A stretch of DNA of 16,495 nt from AWTP1-13 sp035714005 (GCA_035714005.1 DASTMQ010000197.1:1-16495); one strand, 5' to 3'; shown: positions 7,191 to 14,700, numbered from the stretch's first letter. Translations and numbers: made by a program. Notes: a model not told the origin generated them from the sequence alone.

Positions 7191-8852
7191 CTATTTGATC
7201 GGCGCCGCTGGGCGCGCCGGCTCGAAGGTGGCGGCGCGTTCGCGCAGCCTGAATTTCTGGATCTTGCCGGAGGGTGTGCGCGGCATTTCCGACACGAGCT
7301 CTAGCCGTTCGGGCCAATACTGCTTGGCCATGCCGTGGCCTTCGAGAAACTGCCTGACGTCGGCCAGGCTCAGGTGCGTGTTCGACTTGGCAACGACGAA
7401 GGCGCACGCCCGCTCGCCCAGGCGGGGATCCGGCATGGCAACAATGGCGCATTCGGCCACTTGCGGGTGGCGATAGATCAGGTCTTCGACCTCGGCCACG
7501 GGAATGTTTTCGCCGCCGCGGATGATGACGTCCTTGCTGCGCCCCACAATGCGGATGTAGCCATCCTCGTCCATGCGTGCGAGATCACCGGTGTCGAACC
7601 AGCCTTGCTCGTCGACGCCGTTAAGATGCGGCCGTTTCAGGTAACCGACGAAATGGGTAATTCCGCGCGCCTGCAGATGCCCGACCGCATCGGCGGGCAG
7701 CGGCTGCCTGCTGCTGTCGACGATGCGCACCTCACAGCCCGGCAGCGCGCGGCCGTCGGTGTCGATCACCTTGGCCTGCGGATCGCCTTTGCGGGTGATG
7801 GTAAGGCCGGCGTTCTCGGTCATGCCCCAACAGGAAAGCACGTCGAGATCCATTTCGGCCTTGGCCCGCTGCACCAACAGGCGCGGAATCGGTGCGCCGG
7901 CGCACACCCAGGTACGCAGCCTGCCGCTCACCATGCCGCGCGGGCGCTGCGGCAGGTTGACGAGATCGGACAGAAAGGGCGTCGATCCCATGCTGAAGCT
8001 TGCGCCCTCGCGTTCGATCAGCGGCGCGGCTTCGGCGGCCGACCACTGATCGAGGGCCACGGTCTTGGTCGCAAGCATGATCGGCATCAGGATGCCGTAG
8101 AGGAAGCCGGTCTGGTGGGCGTAGGGCGATCCCATGAACACCACGTCCGCGCGACGGACCGGAATGTCCGCGACGAAGGCGGCGGCCGCGGCCAGCACGG
8201 TGTTGGCGGTGTGCATCACGGCCTTGGGTTCCCCGGACGTGCCCGAGGTGTAGATCAGCTCGACCGCATCGTTGGGCGTGGGATGGCGAGCGCCGAGGTT
8301 CGCCTTCTCGGCCGGCGTCAAGGCCGCACGTTCAAGGAAGGCGCGCTCGAAGCAGGCGTCGCCGCCGCCGCCAACCGCGAACAGGTGCTGCAGGTGGGGC
8401 AGTTCGGGGCGGATTTGCTCAAGCATGCCCAGGTGGTCAAAGCCGCGCCAGGTCTGCGGCACGATGGCGACCCTGGCCTCGCCGAAACCTAACATGAACT
8501 TGAGCTCGCGCTGGCGGAAAATCGGCATCAGCGGATTGGCAACGGCGCCGATGCGGTTGCAGGCATAAAGCAGCGCGATGAATTCCCACCAATTCGGCAG
8601 CTGGAACGCCACGACGTCGCCTTTGCCGATGCCGAGCTCGCACAGCCCGTAAGCGATCTTGTCGATGCGCTCGCCGAGTTCGCCGTAGCTGAGCCGGATC
8701 TCGGCGCCGAGCATGCTGTTGCGGCCCACAAAGGCGGTACGCTCGGGACCCAAGCGCAGCGCCGCGTCGAGGTCATCGATCGGCAGGCGGCCGGGCCAAA
8801 GCTGCGCCGACGCGGCAATGCGACTTTGCGGCAGCCAAACCTCAACACCCAT
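7191..8852 (-). CDS. aliA: Acyl-CoA ligase, probable cyclohexanecarboxylate-CoA ligase (AliA-like)
   Basis: A 553-residue ANL-superfamily adenylating enzyme expected to activate a carboxylic acid with ATP and CoA. Landmarks: P-loop YTSGTSGEPKAV (201-212), WGMTENAG (342-349), GWFDTGDL (417-424) with the ribose-binding Asp, the hinge region GRSKDVIIRGGENI (437-450), and the C-terminal lysine K530 in RTPSGKIQKF. No signal or membrane segment is seen. ATG 8852 has an excellent AGGAGGA site (8857-8863). It is the last gene of the minus-strand operon aliB-badK-badH-aliA, 74 bases behind the SDR gene. The family alone would allow many aromatic, alicyclic or medium-chain acids; cyclohexanecarboxylate is inferred from its BadH- and BadI-like neighbours and an overall resemblance to AliA recalled from R. 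palustris. It could instead act on a substituted ring acid. Confidence 0.82.
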   Translation of the reverse strand: MGVEVWLPQSRIAASAQLWPGRLPIDDLDAALRLGPERTAFVGRNSMLGAEIRLSYGELGERIDKIAYGLCELGIGKGDVVAFQLPNWWEFIALLYACNRIGAVANPLMPIFRQRELKFMLGFGEARVAIVPQTWRGFDHLGMLEQIRPELPHLQHLFAVGGGGDACFERAFLERAALTPAEKANLGARHPTPNDAVELIYTSGTSGEPKAVMHTANTVLAAAAAFVADIPVRRADVVFMGSPYAHQTGFLYGILMPIMLATKTVALDQWSAAEAAPLIEREGASFSMGSTPFLSDLVNLPQRPRGMVSGRLRTWVCAGAPIPRLLVQRAKAEMDLDVLSCWGMTENAGLTITRKGDPQAKVIDTDGRALPGCEVRIVDSSRQPLPADAVGHLQARGITHFVGYLKRPHLNGVDEQGWFDTGDLARMDEDGYIRIVGRSKDVIIRGGENIPVAEVEDLIYRHPQVAECAIVAMPDPRLGERACAFVVAKSNTHLSLADVRQFLEGHGMAKQYWPERLELVSEMPRTPSGKIQKFRLRERAATFEPARPAAPIK

Positions 8853-8926
8853 CTCGTCCTCCTGCCTTCCCGACTTGTCCTGGCTGGGAATTGGCCTGCC
8901 TGCCTGCGGGGCCGCGCTATCCCGCC

Positions 8927-9670
8927 TCAGCCCGCCATGGTCAGGCCGCCGCTCACGCTCAAGATCTGGCCGGTGACGTAGTCGCTGCTGGGGCCGGCGA
9001 AGTAGAGGATCGCCCCGGCGATGTCGTCCGGACTGGCCAGGCGGCGGAAGGGAATGGCCCTAAGCAAGGCCTCGCGCATGCGCTCGGGGTTGGCGTGGAA
9101 GAGCGGCGTGTCGGTGGGGCCCGGGCACACGCAGTTGACGGTAATTTTGTGCCGGGCGCCCTCGCGCGCCAACGACTTGGTGAAGCCGATAATGCCGCCC
9201 TTGGCCGCCGCGTAAGGCGTTTCACCAAGACTGCCGACCCGCCCCGCGTCGCTGGAGACGAATACGATTTTGCCGCCGCCGGCCGCAATCATGGCGGGAA
9301 ACAGGGCCCGCGTCAGCCGCAGCGGTCCGACGAGGTTGATGCCCAGCACCTTGTCGATGAAGGCCTGGTCGGCTTCGATGAAGGGCTGCGTGCGGTCCCA
9401 GCCCGCCGCATTGACGAACATGTCGATCCTGTCGGCGGCGCGCGCAAGCACGGTCTTGGCGCACTCAGCCACACTCGCCCCGTCGGCAAGGTCGAGTTTG
9501 ACGTAGTCGACTTTGGCCCCACCCGTCAGCCTGATGGTCTCTTCGGCCCCGGCCTCGTTGACATCGCACAACAGCACGCGCGCGCCTTCCTTGGCGAGCA
9601 TGAGTACCGTGGCCCTGCCGATGCCCGAGGCACCGCCGGTCATCACTACGGTTTTATATTTGAGCAGCAT
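8927..9670 (-). CDS. badH: SDR dehydrogenase, probable 2-hydroxycyclohexanecarboxyl-CoA dehydrogenase (BadH-like)
   Basis: A 247-residue classical short-chain dehydrogenase that would oxidise the hydroxyl of 2-hydroxycyclohexanecarboxyl-CoA to the ketone. The cofactor motif TGGASGIG (11-18), D36 after the second strand (points to NAD rather than NADP), NAAG (87-90), and the catalytic S140, Y153 and K157 (YAAAK) are all present. Segments SSDAGRVGSLGE (139-150), CPGPTDTPL (182-190) and TGQILSVSGGLTMAG (233-247) closely match my memory of R. palustris BadH, more so than generic FabG. ATG 9670 follows GAGG (9678-9681) by seven bases. It is third in the operon; the 114-base gap from the hydratase gene contains a hairpin. 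Together with the BadI gene across the regulator, this makes the ring-ketone step well supported, though not proven. Confidence 0.85.
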   Translation of the reverse strand: MLLKYKTVVMTGGASGIGRATVLMLAKEGARVLLCDVNEAGAEETIRLTGGAKVDYVKLDLADGASVAECAKTVLARAADRIDMFVNAAGWDRTQPFIEADQAFIDKVLGINLVGPLRLTRALFPAMIAAGGGKIVFVSSDAGRVGSLGETPYAAAKGGIIGFTKSLAREGARHKITVNCVCPGPTDTPLFHANPERMREALLRAIPFRRLASPDDIAGAILYFAGPSSDYVTGQILSVSGGLTMAG

Positions 9671-9751
9671 CTTCGCACCTCACCAGGTTTGTCTACTCAT
9701 CCGCGGCCACCGCGACGGCGCCAAGCTCGCCCTGCCGCGGCGCTCCACCTT

Positions 9752-9769
9752 GCGCCGGCAGGCCGGCGC
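9752..9769 (-). repeat. Intercistronic hairpin between badK-like and badH-like genes
   Basis: GCGCCGG (9752-9758) and CCGGCGC (9763-9769) pair perfectly around a four-base loop in the 114-base gap between two genes of the minus-strand operon. No T run follows in the direction of transcription, so it would act as an mRNA processing or stability element, if anything, rather than as an intrinsic terminator. Confidence 0.35.
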
Positions 9770-9784
9770 GGCGGCGCCTCGCCG

Positions 9785-10555
9785 CTAGCGCCGCGCGCCG
9801 GCAAGAAAGTCGCCGACGCGCCGCTGCGTTTCCTCCGTGGCCAGCAGCCGTCCGGTCCACTCGGTTTCGGCGGCAAAGCCGTTGCGTTCGGGATCGCGCG
9901 CCAGCCGAATGCAGACCTTGGCGGCGGCCAGCGCCAAGGCTGGCAGCCCGGCCAGGCGCGCGGCGATCATCTTGGCCTGCGCCTCCAGGTCCCGGTGCGG
10001 TACTGCCCACTGCAGCATGCCGAGCTCGCGCGCCGTCGCACCGTCGACGGCGTCGGCCGCCAGGATGATGCGCGCGGCGACGGCCGGTCCGGCGATCGAG
10101 GTCAAGCGCTGCGTGCCGCCGCCGCCGGGCAGCAGGCCAAGTGAGAGCTCCGGCAGCCCGAGTTTGGCTTGGTTGGAAGCGATGCGCAGGTCGCAGCCGA
10201 GCGCCAGCTCGTAGCCTCCCCCCATCGCCGCACCGCCGATCTCGGCAAGGCTGACCTGCGGCAGGTCGGCGATGCGCTGAAACAGGGCCTGGAAGGGCTG
10301 CGTGATCTGGGCGGCCGCTCGCATCTTGTCGGCGCTGGCAAAGTGGGTGCTGATCTCGGCCAGGTCGGCACCGGCGGAAAACACTTTCAGCGCGCTGCGG
10401 ATATGCAAGACACTCCAGTCGGTGCGCGCTTCGAGGCCATCCAGCAGGGCGTTGAAGGCCGCGAACATCTCGGCATTGAAGGCGTTGACCGGTGGCCGCT
10501 TGAGCGTCACCGTGGCGATGCGATCGGCGACGCTGAGACCGATATTGTCAGCCAT
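9785..10555 (-). CDS. Enoyl-CoA hydratase, candidate cyclohex-1-ene-1-carboxyl-CoA hydratase (BadK role)
   Basis: A 256-residue crotonase. Both catalytic glutamates of true hydratases are present: E116 in AAMGGGYELALGCD and E136 in GLPELSLGLLPGGGGTQRL, 20 residues apart as in mitochondrial enoyl-CoA hydratase (E144/E164). The oxyanion hole is formed by FSAGADL (59-65) and MGGG (111-114). It should add water to a 2,3-unsaturated acyl-CoA. In this operon the logical substrate is cyclohex-1-ene-1-carboxyl-CoA, giving the 2-hydroxy compound for the next enzyme. However, the N-terminal KRPPVNAFN differs from the BadK I remember (RPDVLNALN), so orthology to BadK is less certain than the role, and I give no symbol. 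ATG 10555 has only a distant GGGAG upstream. The gene starts 42 bases after the acyl-CoA dehydrogenase stop. Confidence 0.82.
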   Translation of the reverse strand: MADNIGLSVADRIATVTLKRPPVNAFNAEMFAAFNALLDGLEARTDWSVLHIRSALKVFSAGADLAEISTHFASADKMRAAAQITQPFQALFQRIADLPQVSLAEIGGAAMGGGYELALGCDLRIASNQAKLGLPELSLGLLPGGGGTQRLTSIAGPAVAARIILAADAVDGATARELGMLQWAVPHRDLEAQAKMIAARLAGLPALALAAAKVCIRLARDPERNGFAAETEWTGRLLATEETQRRVGDFLAGARR

Positions 10556-10597
10556 GCGTTGCGGGCTCTCCCGGCGGTTGCTGTGCGCCCGACCGCA

Positions 10598-11734
10598 TCA
10601 GGCGCTGGCCAGGCTGCGACTGATGACGAGGCGTTGGATGTCGTTGGTACCCTCGTAGATCTTGGCGCCGCGGACACCGCGATAGATGCGCTCGACGGCG
10701 AAATCCTGCATGTAGCCGGCCCCGCCCAGGGTCTGGATGGCATCCGAGCAGATGCGTTCGGCCGTCTCGGAGGCGACGAGCTTTGCCATGGAAGCTTCCA
10801 CGAGACACGGCGCACCCGCATCCTTGAGGGCGGCGGCGTGCAGCGTGAGCTGACGAGCCGCCTCCAGGCTGGCGGCCATGTCGGCGAGGCGGAACGACAC
10901 GGCTTGGTGCTCGAAGATGGTTTTGCCGAAGGCGCGACGCTCGTGCGCATAGCCAACGGCAATCTCGAGGGCCGCGCGGGCCATGCCGACGCTCTGGGAG
11001 GCAATGCCGATGCGGCCACCTTCGAGGTTGGCCAGTGCAATGCGATAGCCCTCGCCCTCCTGTCCCAGCCGGTCGGCCGCGGGCACGCGCACGTCATCGA
11101 AGCGGATCTCACAGGTGTCGGAGGCATTCTGCCCCATCTTTTTCTCGACGCGGGTTACGCTGTAGCCAGGCGCCTTGGTGTCGACGATGAAGGCCGAGAT
11201 GCCGCGTTTGCCCGCGCTCGGGTCGCTGACGGCGATGACCAGGGCGACGTCGGCGGTGGCGCCGCTGGTGATGAACTGTTTGGTGCCCGAGAGCACGTAG
11301 CCATCGCCCTGGCGCCGAGCTTCGGTGCGGATGGCGGCGGCATCGGATCCGCCTTGCGGTTCCGTCAGGCAAAATGCAGTGAGCTTGCGACCACTGACCA
11401 AATCCGGCAGGTAGCGTTGCTTCTGCGCCTCGCTGCCGTAGGTCAGGATCGGCATTACGCCGACCGAATTGTGGCCGCTGACGACGGTGGCGAGCGCGCC
11501 ATCGCCGGCAGCGATTTCCTGCAGTGCGAGCGAATATGAGACGTTGTCGGCGCCAGCCCCACCCCACTCGGCGGGCACCGTCATGCCCATCAGGCCGAGC
11601 TCTCCCAACTCGCGAAACAGGCCGGGCCGGAAGGCGCCGGCGCGCTCCCATTCGGCCGAGTACGGCGTCACCCGCTGCTGGGCGAACTTGCGGGCCGTCG
11701 CTTGGATCAGCAGCTGCTCTTCACTGAGAATCAT
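10598..11734 (-). CDS. aliB: Acyl-CoA dehydrogenase, probable cyclohexanecarboxyl-CoA dehydrogenase (AliB-like)
   Basis: A 378-residue FAD enzyme of the acyl-CoA dehydrogenase family, passing electrons to electron-transfer flavoprotein. The N-terminal helical domain (about 1-115), the middle strand domain with CLTEPQGGSDAAAI (121-134) and KQFITSGATAD, and the C-terminal helical domain ending RIYRGVRGAKIYEGTNDIQ are in canonical order. E361 in YEGTND is at the usual catalytic-base position of short/medium-chain enzymes. It leads the minus-strand operon, so its likely substrate is cyclohexanecarboxyl-CoA, converted to cyclohex-1-ene-1-carboxyl-CoA. That specificity is inferred from neighbours; the sequence alone says only acyl-CoA dehydrogenase. 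The start at 11734 has no clear Shine-Dalgarno sequence, but MILSEEQLLIQATARKF is the normal family N-terminus. It is divergent from the TetR gene across a 97-base control region. Confidence 0.85.
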   Translation of the reverse strand: MILSEEQLLIQATARKFAQQRVTPYSAEWERAGAFRPGLFRELGELGLMGMTVPAEWGGAGADNVSYSLALQEIAAGDGALATVVSGHNSVGVMPILTYGSEAQKQRYLPDLVSGRKLTAFCLTEPQGGSDAAAIRTEARRQGDGYVLSGTKQFITSGATADVALVIAVSDPSAGKRGISAFIVDTKAPGYSVTRVEKKMGQNASDTCEIRFDDVRVPAADRLGQEGEGYRIALANLEGGRIGIASQSVGMARAALEIAVGYAHERRAFGKTIFEHQAVSFRLADMAASLEAARQLTLHAAALKDAGAPCLVEASMAKLVASETAERICSDAIQTLGGAGYMQDFAVERIYRGVRGAKIYEGTNDIQRLVISRSLASA

Positions 11735-11770
11735 CGAGCGTCACGCGACAATCGGGCAAATGACGGGTGC

Positions 11771-11798
11771 TTGACTTTCAAATTACGGTTGATTGAAT
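11771..11798 (+). promoter_or_regulatory. Proposed promoter of the tetR-badI transcript
   Basis: TTGACT (11771-11776) and TTGAAT (11793-11798) are spaced 16 bases apart and end about 33 bases before the tetR start codon. The -10 box overlaps the palindromic operator, so the regulator could control its own gene. Confidence 0.4.
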
Positions 11799-11808
11799 GG
11801 TCAGTCAA
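11780..11808 (-). promoter_or_regulatory. Proposed promoter of the aliB-badK-badH-aliA operon
   Basis: On the minus strand TTGACT (plus-strand positions 11803-11808) is separated by exactly 17 bases from TAATTT (11780-11785), about 45 bases before the aliB start codon. The -35 box matches five of six consensus bases and the -10 box three of six. The -35 box lies inside the palindromic operator. Confidence 0.45.
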
Positions 11809-11809
11809 T
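11792..11809. promoter_or_regulatory. Likely TetR operator (18-bp imperfect palindrome)
   Basis: ATTGAATGGTCAGTCAAT has dyad symmetry at seven of nine pairs (mismatches only at the central pair and at positions 6/13). Size and symmetry are those of TetR-family operators, it is the most AT-rich spot in its surroundings, and it lies between divergent tetR and aliB. Binding by the neighbouring TetR protein is inferred. Confidence 0.6.
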
Positions 11810-11831
11810 TACGTGAACCGGCGCGCAGAGC

Positions 11832-12491
11832 ATGAGCGCACTGCAGATCACCAGCATTGTCGAGGACCCCGAGCTGGTGCAGCGGCGGCGCAAAGAGATC
11901 GTCGCGGCCGCCACCGAACTTTTTTCCAAGCAGGGCTTCTACCGCACCACCATCAAGGAGATTGCCGCCCTCGCCGGCATCTCTTCGGGCCTGGTCTATC
12001 AGTATGTGCGCGAGAAGGACGATGTTTTGCTGTTGGTGATCCTCGACGTCGTCGAGGCCTACGCCCGCGAAATCCCAAGCGCGCTCGAAGGTCTCGAGCA
12101 TCCGATCGACCGTCTGGTGGCAACGATCGGCGCCTACTGCCGCGTCGTCGACAAACGCCGGGCCGCCACGGTCTTGGCCTACCGCTCGACAAAATCGCTG
12201 TCGCGCGACCGTCGGCGCCTCATCCAGGCGCGCGAAATCGAGACCAACCAGCTGATAGCCGGCGCCATCGCCGACTGCATCAAAAGCCGGTTGCTGCGCC
12301 GGATTAACATCGACGTGCTGACCTATCAGATCGTCTTGATCGCCCATGGCTGGGCGCTCAAGAGCTGGTATTTGAAATCTCGGCTGTCGATCGAACAGTA
12401 CATCCGCGACAGCCTCGACATCCTGCTGGGCACCGTTCTCACGCCCAGCGGGCAAAAGCACTATCTGGCGCGCCGTAGCCGACGCAAATGA
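11832..12491 (+). CDS. TetR/AcrR-family transcriptional regulator
   Basis: A 219-residue regulator. The N-terminal DNA-binding domain covers about 18-66, with helix-turn-helix TTIKEIAALAGISSGLVYQY (39-58) and the usual FxxxGFxxTT lead-in (FSKQGFYRTT). The C-terminal helical ligand domain contains LTYQIVLIAHGWALKSWYL, of a type common in TetR proteins near acyl-CoA metabolism genes. R. palustris controls the equivalent pathway with BadR, a MarR-family protein, so this control arrangement is different. It probably represses the divergent ali/bad operon and itself through the palindrome at 11792-11809, and is released by a pathway acyl-CoA; the ligand is a guess. ATG 11832 has no strong ribosome site. 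The badI gene follows after 45 bases and is likely co-transcribed. Confidence 0.88.
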   Translation: MSALQITSIVEDPELVQRRRKEIVAAATELFSKQGFYRTTIKEIAALAGISSGLVYQYVREKDDVLLLVILDVVEAYAREIPSALEGLEHPIDRLVATIGAYCRVVDKRRAATVLAYRSTKSLSRDRRRLIQAREIETNQLIAGAIADCIKSRLLRRINIDVLTYQIVLIAHGWALKSWYLKSRLSIEQYIRDSLDILLGTVLTPSGQKHYLARRSRRK

Positions 12492-12536
12492 TGGTTCGTC
12501 AGTTGGGCAGTAACAGCTAGCAGCAAAGAGGCAGAC

Positions 12537-13325
12537 ATGAGCAGCAACTTCACCGACCTCCTCTACCGTGAGGAGAAGGGCGTCGCCACCATCACCATCA
12601 ACCGGCCCAAGGTGCTGAACGCCTTCACGGCCCACACCGTCGAGGAGTTGATCCAGGCCTTCCTCAAGGCCGGCTGGAACAAGCAGGTTGGCGTGATCGT
12701 ACTTACCGGCATCGGCGACCGCGCCTTTTCCACCGGCGGCGATCAGTCCGCGCATGTGGGCAATTACGACGGTCGCGGCACCAACGGCATGCCGATCGAG
12801 GAGCTGCAGTCATTGATCCGCGACGTGCCGAAGCCCGTGATCGCCCGCGTTCCGGGCTATGCCATCGGCGGCGGAAACGTGCTGGCCACGATCTGCGATC
12901 TCACCATCGCCTCCGATAAGGCGATCTTCGGCCAGGTCGGCCCGCGCATGGGTTCGGTCGACCCGGGCTTTGGCACCGCCTACCTGGCGCGTGTGGTGGG
13001 CGAGAAGAAGGCACGCGAGATCTGGTATCTGTGCCGGCGCTACACGGCGCAGGAGGCGCTGGCTATGGGCTTGTGCAATGTCGTGGTGCCGCACGAACAG
13101 CTTGACGCGGAGGTCGCCAAGTGGTGCGAGGAGCTGATGGAGAAGAGCCCGACCGCGCTCGCCATCGCCAAACGTTCCTTCAACGCCGATAGCGAAAATA
13201 TTCGAGGCATCGGCGCCTTGGGCATGCAGGCCCTTGCGCTTTACTATCAGACCGACGAGTCAAAGGAGGGCGCCGCGGCTTTCCGCGAAAAGCGCAAGGC
13301 CGACTTCCGTTCCAAAGTCAAATGA
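12537..13325 (+). CDS. badI: 2-ketocyclohexanecarboxyl-CoA hydrolase (BadI)
   Basis: A 262-residue crotonase-superfamily enzyme that adds water to 2-ketocyclohexanecarboxyl-CoA and opens the ring to pimeloyl-CoA. Similarity to R. palustris BadI as I remember it is high along the whole length: DRAFSTGGDQSAHVGNYDGR (61-80), RDVPKPVIARVPGYAIGGGN (95-114), FGQVGPRMGSVDPGFGTAYL (131-150), ARVVGEKKAREIWYLCRRY (151-169), and a C-terminal YYQTDESKEG. Hydratase glutamates are absent (N114 at the first position), while FGQ-GP-GS-D is the signature shared with MenB (dihydroxynaphthoyl-CoA synthase), which runs the mechanistic reverse, a Dieckmann-type closure. MenB is the main alternative, but no menaquinone genes are nearby. 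ATG 12537 is preceded by AGAGG at about five bases. It lies between tetR and the importer genes. Confidence 0.92.
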   Translation: MSSNFTDLLYREEKGVATITINRPKVLNAFTAHTVEELIQAFLKAGWNKQVGVIVLTGIGDRAFSTGGDQSAHVGNYDGRGTNGMPIEELQSLIRDVPKPVIARVPGYAIGGGNVLATICDLTIASDKAIFGQVGPRMGSVDPGFGTAYLARVVGEKKAREIWYLCRRYTAQEALAMGLCNVVVPHEQLDAEVAKWCEELMEKSPTALAIAKRSFNADSENIRGIGALGMQALALYYQTDESKEGAAAFREKRKADFRSKVK

Positions 13326-13434
13326 GATCGATAAAGACGATCGCGGCGCCCACCCGAACTTAAGCGATTGACGCCCGCGGGGGGCCAATCCACAGTAGGC
13401 GGCAATAACAGAACAATGCCAAAGGAGGAAAGCG

Positions 13435-14625
13435 ATGCAGCGTGTCATCCTTGCCCTGATTGGATTGGCAGGCGTGCTGATCCCAGGACCAAGTATTGCG
13501 CAACAGCCAATCAAGGTCGGGTATCCGATGATCTTGTCGGGGCCGGGAGCGCTGTTCGGTGAACCGGCGCTGAAGGGCGCGCAGATGTTCGTCGAGGAAA
13601 TCAACGCCAAGGGCGGAGTGCTCGGGCGCAAGATCGAGCTCGTTCCGCGCGATACCAAGGGCAACGCCGACGAGGCCGTGCGCGTCTCGCGCGAGCTGAT
13701 CCTCAAGGACAACGTCGACTTCCTGGTCGGCACGCTGACATCGGCAGAAGGGCCGGCCGTCTCCACCATTGCCAAGGAGAACAAGATCGTCTTCATCGCG
13801 CCGATCCCGAAGACGGACCAGCTGACCGCGCCGGCCAACCTGCATCCTTACGTGTTCCGCACGGCCTCCAACACCACCATCGAGGGCCGCACGGCGGCGG
13901 AAATCGTGGCTAAATGGCCCGTCAAGAAGATCGCCACCATTGCGCCCGACTATGCCTATGGTCAAGACGTCGCCAAGGCCTTCGTCGAGCACATCAAAAA
14001 GATCAAGCCGGACGTGGAGATCGTCGACCAGCAATGGCCGAAGCTGGGCGAGGCCGACTACACGCCCTTTATCAACGCCCAAATGGGTAAGAAGCCCGAG
14101 GCCGTCTTCTCGGCGCTCTGGGGCGGTCACTTCCTGACCTTTGCCAAGCAGGCCAAGCCGCTCAAGTATTTTGATAGCGTCAACTACAACTTCATCGCCG
14201 GCGGTGAGGGTGCATCGATCGAATCGACCCGCACCATGGGTGCCGACTATCCGGTCGGCATCTGGGGCAATGCCTACGACGCTTTCAATTGGGAAGGCGC
14301 CCCGCCCCAGCACAAGGACTACATTGCCCGCGTCGCGGCCTACACCAAGCAGGATCCGCCATCGTCCTGGCCGGTCACGGGCTACGTCGGCATGCAGATG
14401 CTGACCGAGGCGATCAAGAAGGCCAACAGCGTCGAATCCGACAAGGTCGCCAAGGCCCTGTTGGACCTTACCATCGACACCCCGATCGGCAAGCAGACCA
14501 TGAACGGCAAGGATCACCAGGCCAATCGCGGCCAGGTCTGGGGCAAGACCGTATCCGATCCGAAATACCCATTCGCCGTGATGAAGGACATCCTCTACAT
14601 CGATCCAACGCCCTTCATGAACTGA
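13435..14625 (+). CDS. Liv-type ABC importer substrate-binding protein
   Basis: A 396-residue periplasmic protein of the Peripla_BP_6 (LivJ/LivK, HAAT) family. A signal peptide (MQRVILALIGLAGVLI) is probably cleaved after PSIA, at residue 22. The mature protein begins QQPIKVGYPMILSGPGALFG and has the two-lobe pattern: lobe 1 with ALKGAQMFVEEINAKGGVLG and LVGTLTSAEG, and the crossover with IATIAPDYAYGQDVAKAF. ATG 13435 has an ideal AAGGAGG site. The gene follows badI by 109 bases and precedes livH and livM, so it delivers substrate to that importer. Members of the family bind branched-chain amino acids, amides, urea or aromatic acids; the position behind badI suggests cyclohexanecarboxylate or a related ring acid, which is inference. 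It is probably the most highly expressed part of the importer. Confidence 0.88.
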   Translation: MQRVILALIGLAGVLIPGPSIAQQPIKVGYPMILSGPGALFGEPALKGAQMFVEEINAKGGVLGRKIELVPRDTKGNADEAVRVSRELILKDNVDFLVGTLTSAEGPAVSTIAKENKIVFIAPIPKTDQLTAPANLHPYVFRTASNTTIEGRTAAEIVAKWPVKKIATIAPDYAYGQDVAKAFVEHIKKIKPDVEIVDQQWPKLGEADYTPFINAQMGKKPEAVFSALWGGHFLTFAKQAKPLKYFDSVNYNFIAGGEGASIESTRTMGADYPVGIWGNAYDAFNWEGAPPQHKDYIARVAAYTKQDPPSSWPVTGYVGMQMLTEAIKKANSVESDKVAKALLDLTIDTPIGKQTMNGKDHQANRGQVWGKTVSDPKYPFAVMKDILYIDPTPFMN

Positions 14626-14657
14626 TGCGGTCGCCACCCGAGGTGCTCTGTTTTCGC

Positions 14658-14680
14658 GGCGGGCGCCAGCAGCGCCCGCC
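14658..14680 (+). repeat. Strong intercistronic hairpin after the binding-protein gene
   Basis: GGCGGGCGC (14658-14666) and GCGCCCGCC (14672-14680) form a perfect nine-pair, all-G/C stem with a five-base loop, 32 bases after the binding-protein stop codon. No T run follows, so it is more likely a stability or processing element, or a partial terminator, than a full intrinsic terminator. Confidence 0.6.
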
Positions 14681-14700
14681 ACGTCAGCCGGGCCAACCCT

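Noticed and set aside
7335..8492. 385-residue plus-strand open frame
   Set aside because: Antisense to the acyl-CoA ligase, which has all ANL motifs; no domain in the shadow frame.
8891..10144. 417-residue plus-strand open frame
   Set aside because: Antisense to the SDR and hydratase genes; composition is that of a complementary-strand shadow.
10169..11539. 456-residue plus-strand open frame
   Set aside because: Antisense shadow of the hydratase and acyl-CoA dehydrogenase genes, with no recognisable domain.
12537..13325. MenB (dihydroxynaphthoyl-CoA synthase) as the identity of the BadI gene
   Set aside because: The FGQ-GP-GS-D signature is shared, but similarity to BadI is higher across the length and no menaquinone genes are present, while four alicyclic-acid genes are adjacent.
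13326..13434. Separate promoter or operator for the importer genes
   Set aside because: A TTGACG near 13368 has no acceptable -10 box at 16-18 bases, and GATTG/CAATC half sites are only five bases with an unlike centre; I could not support either.
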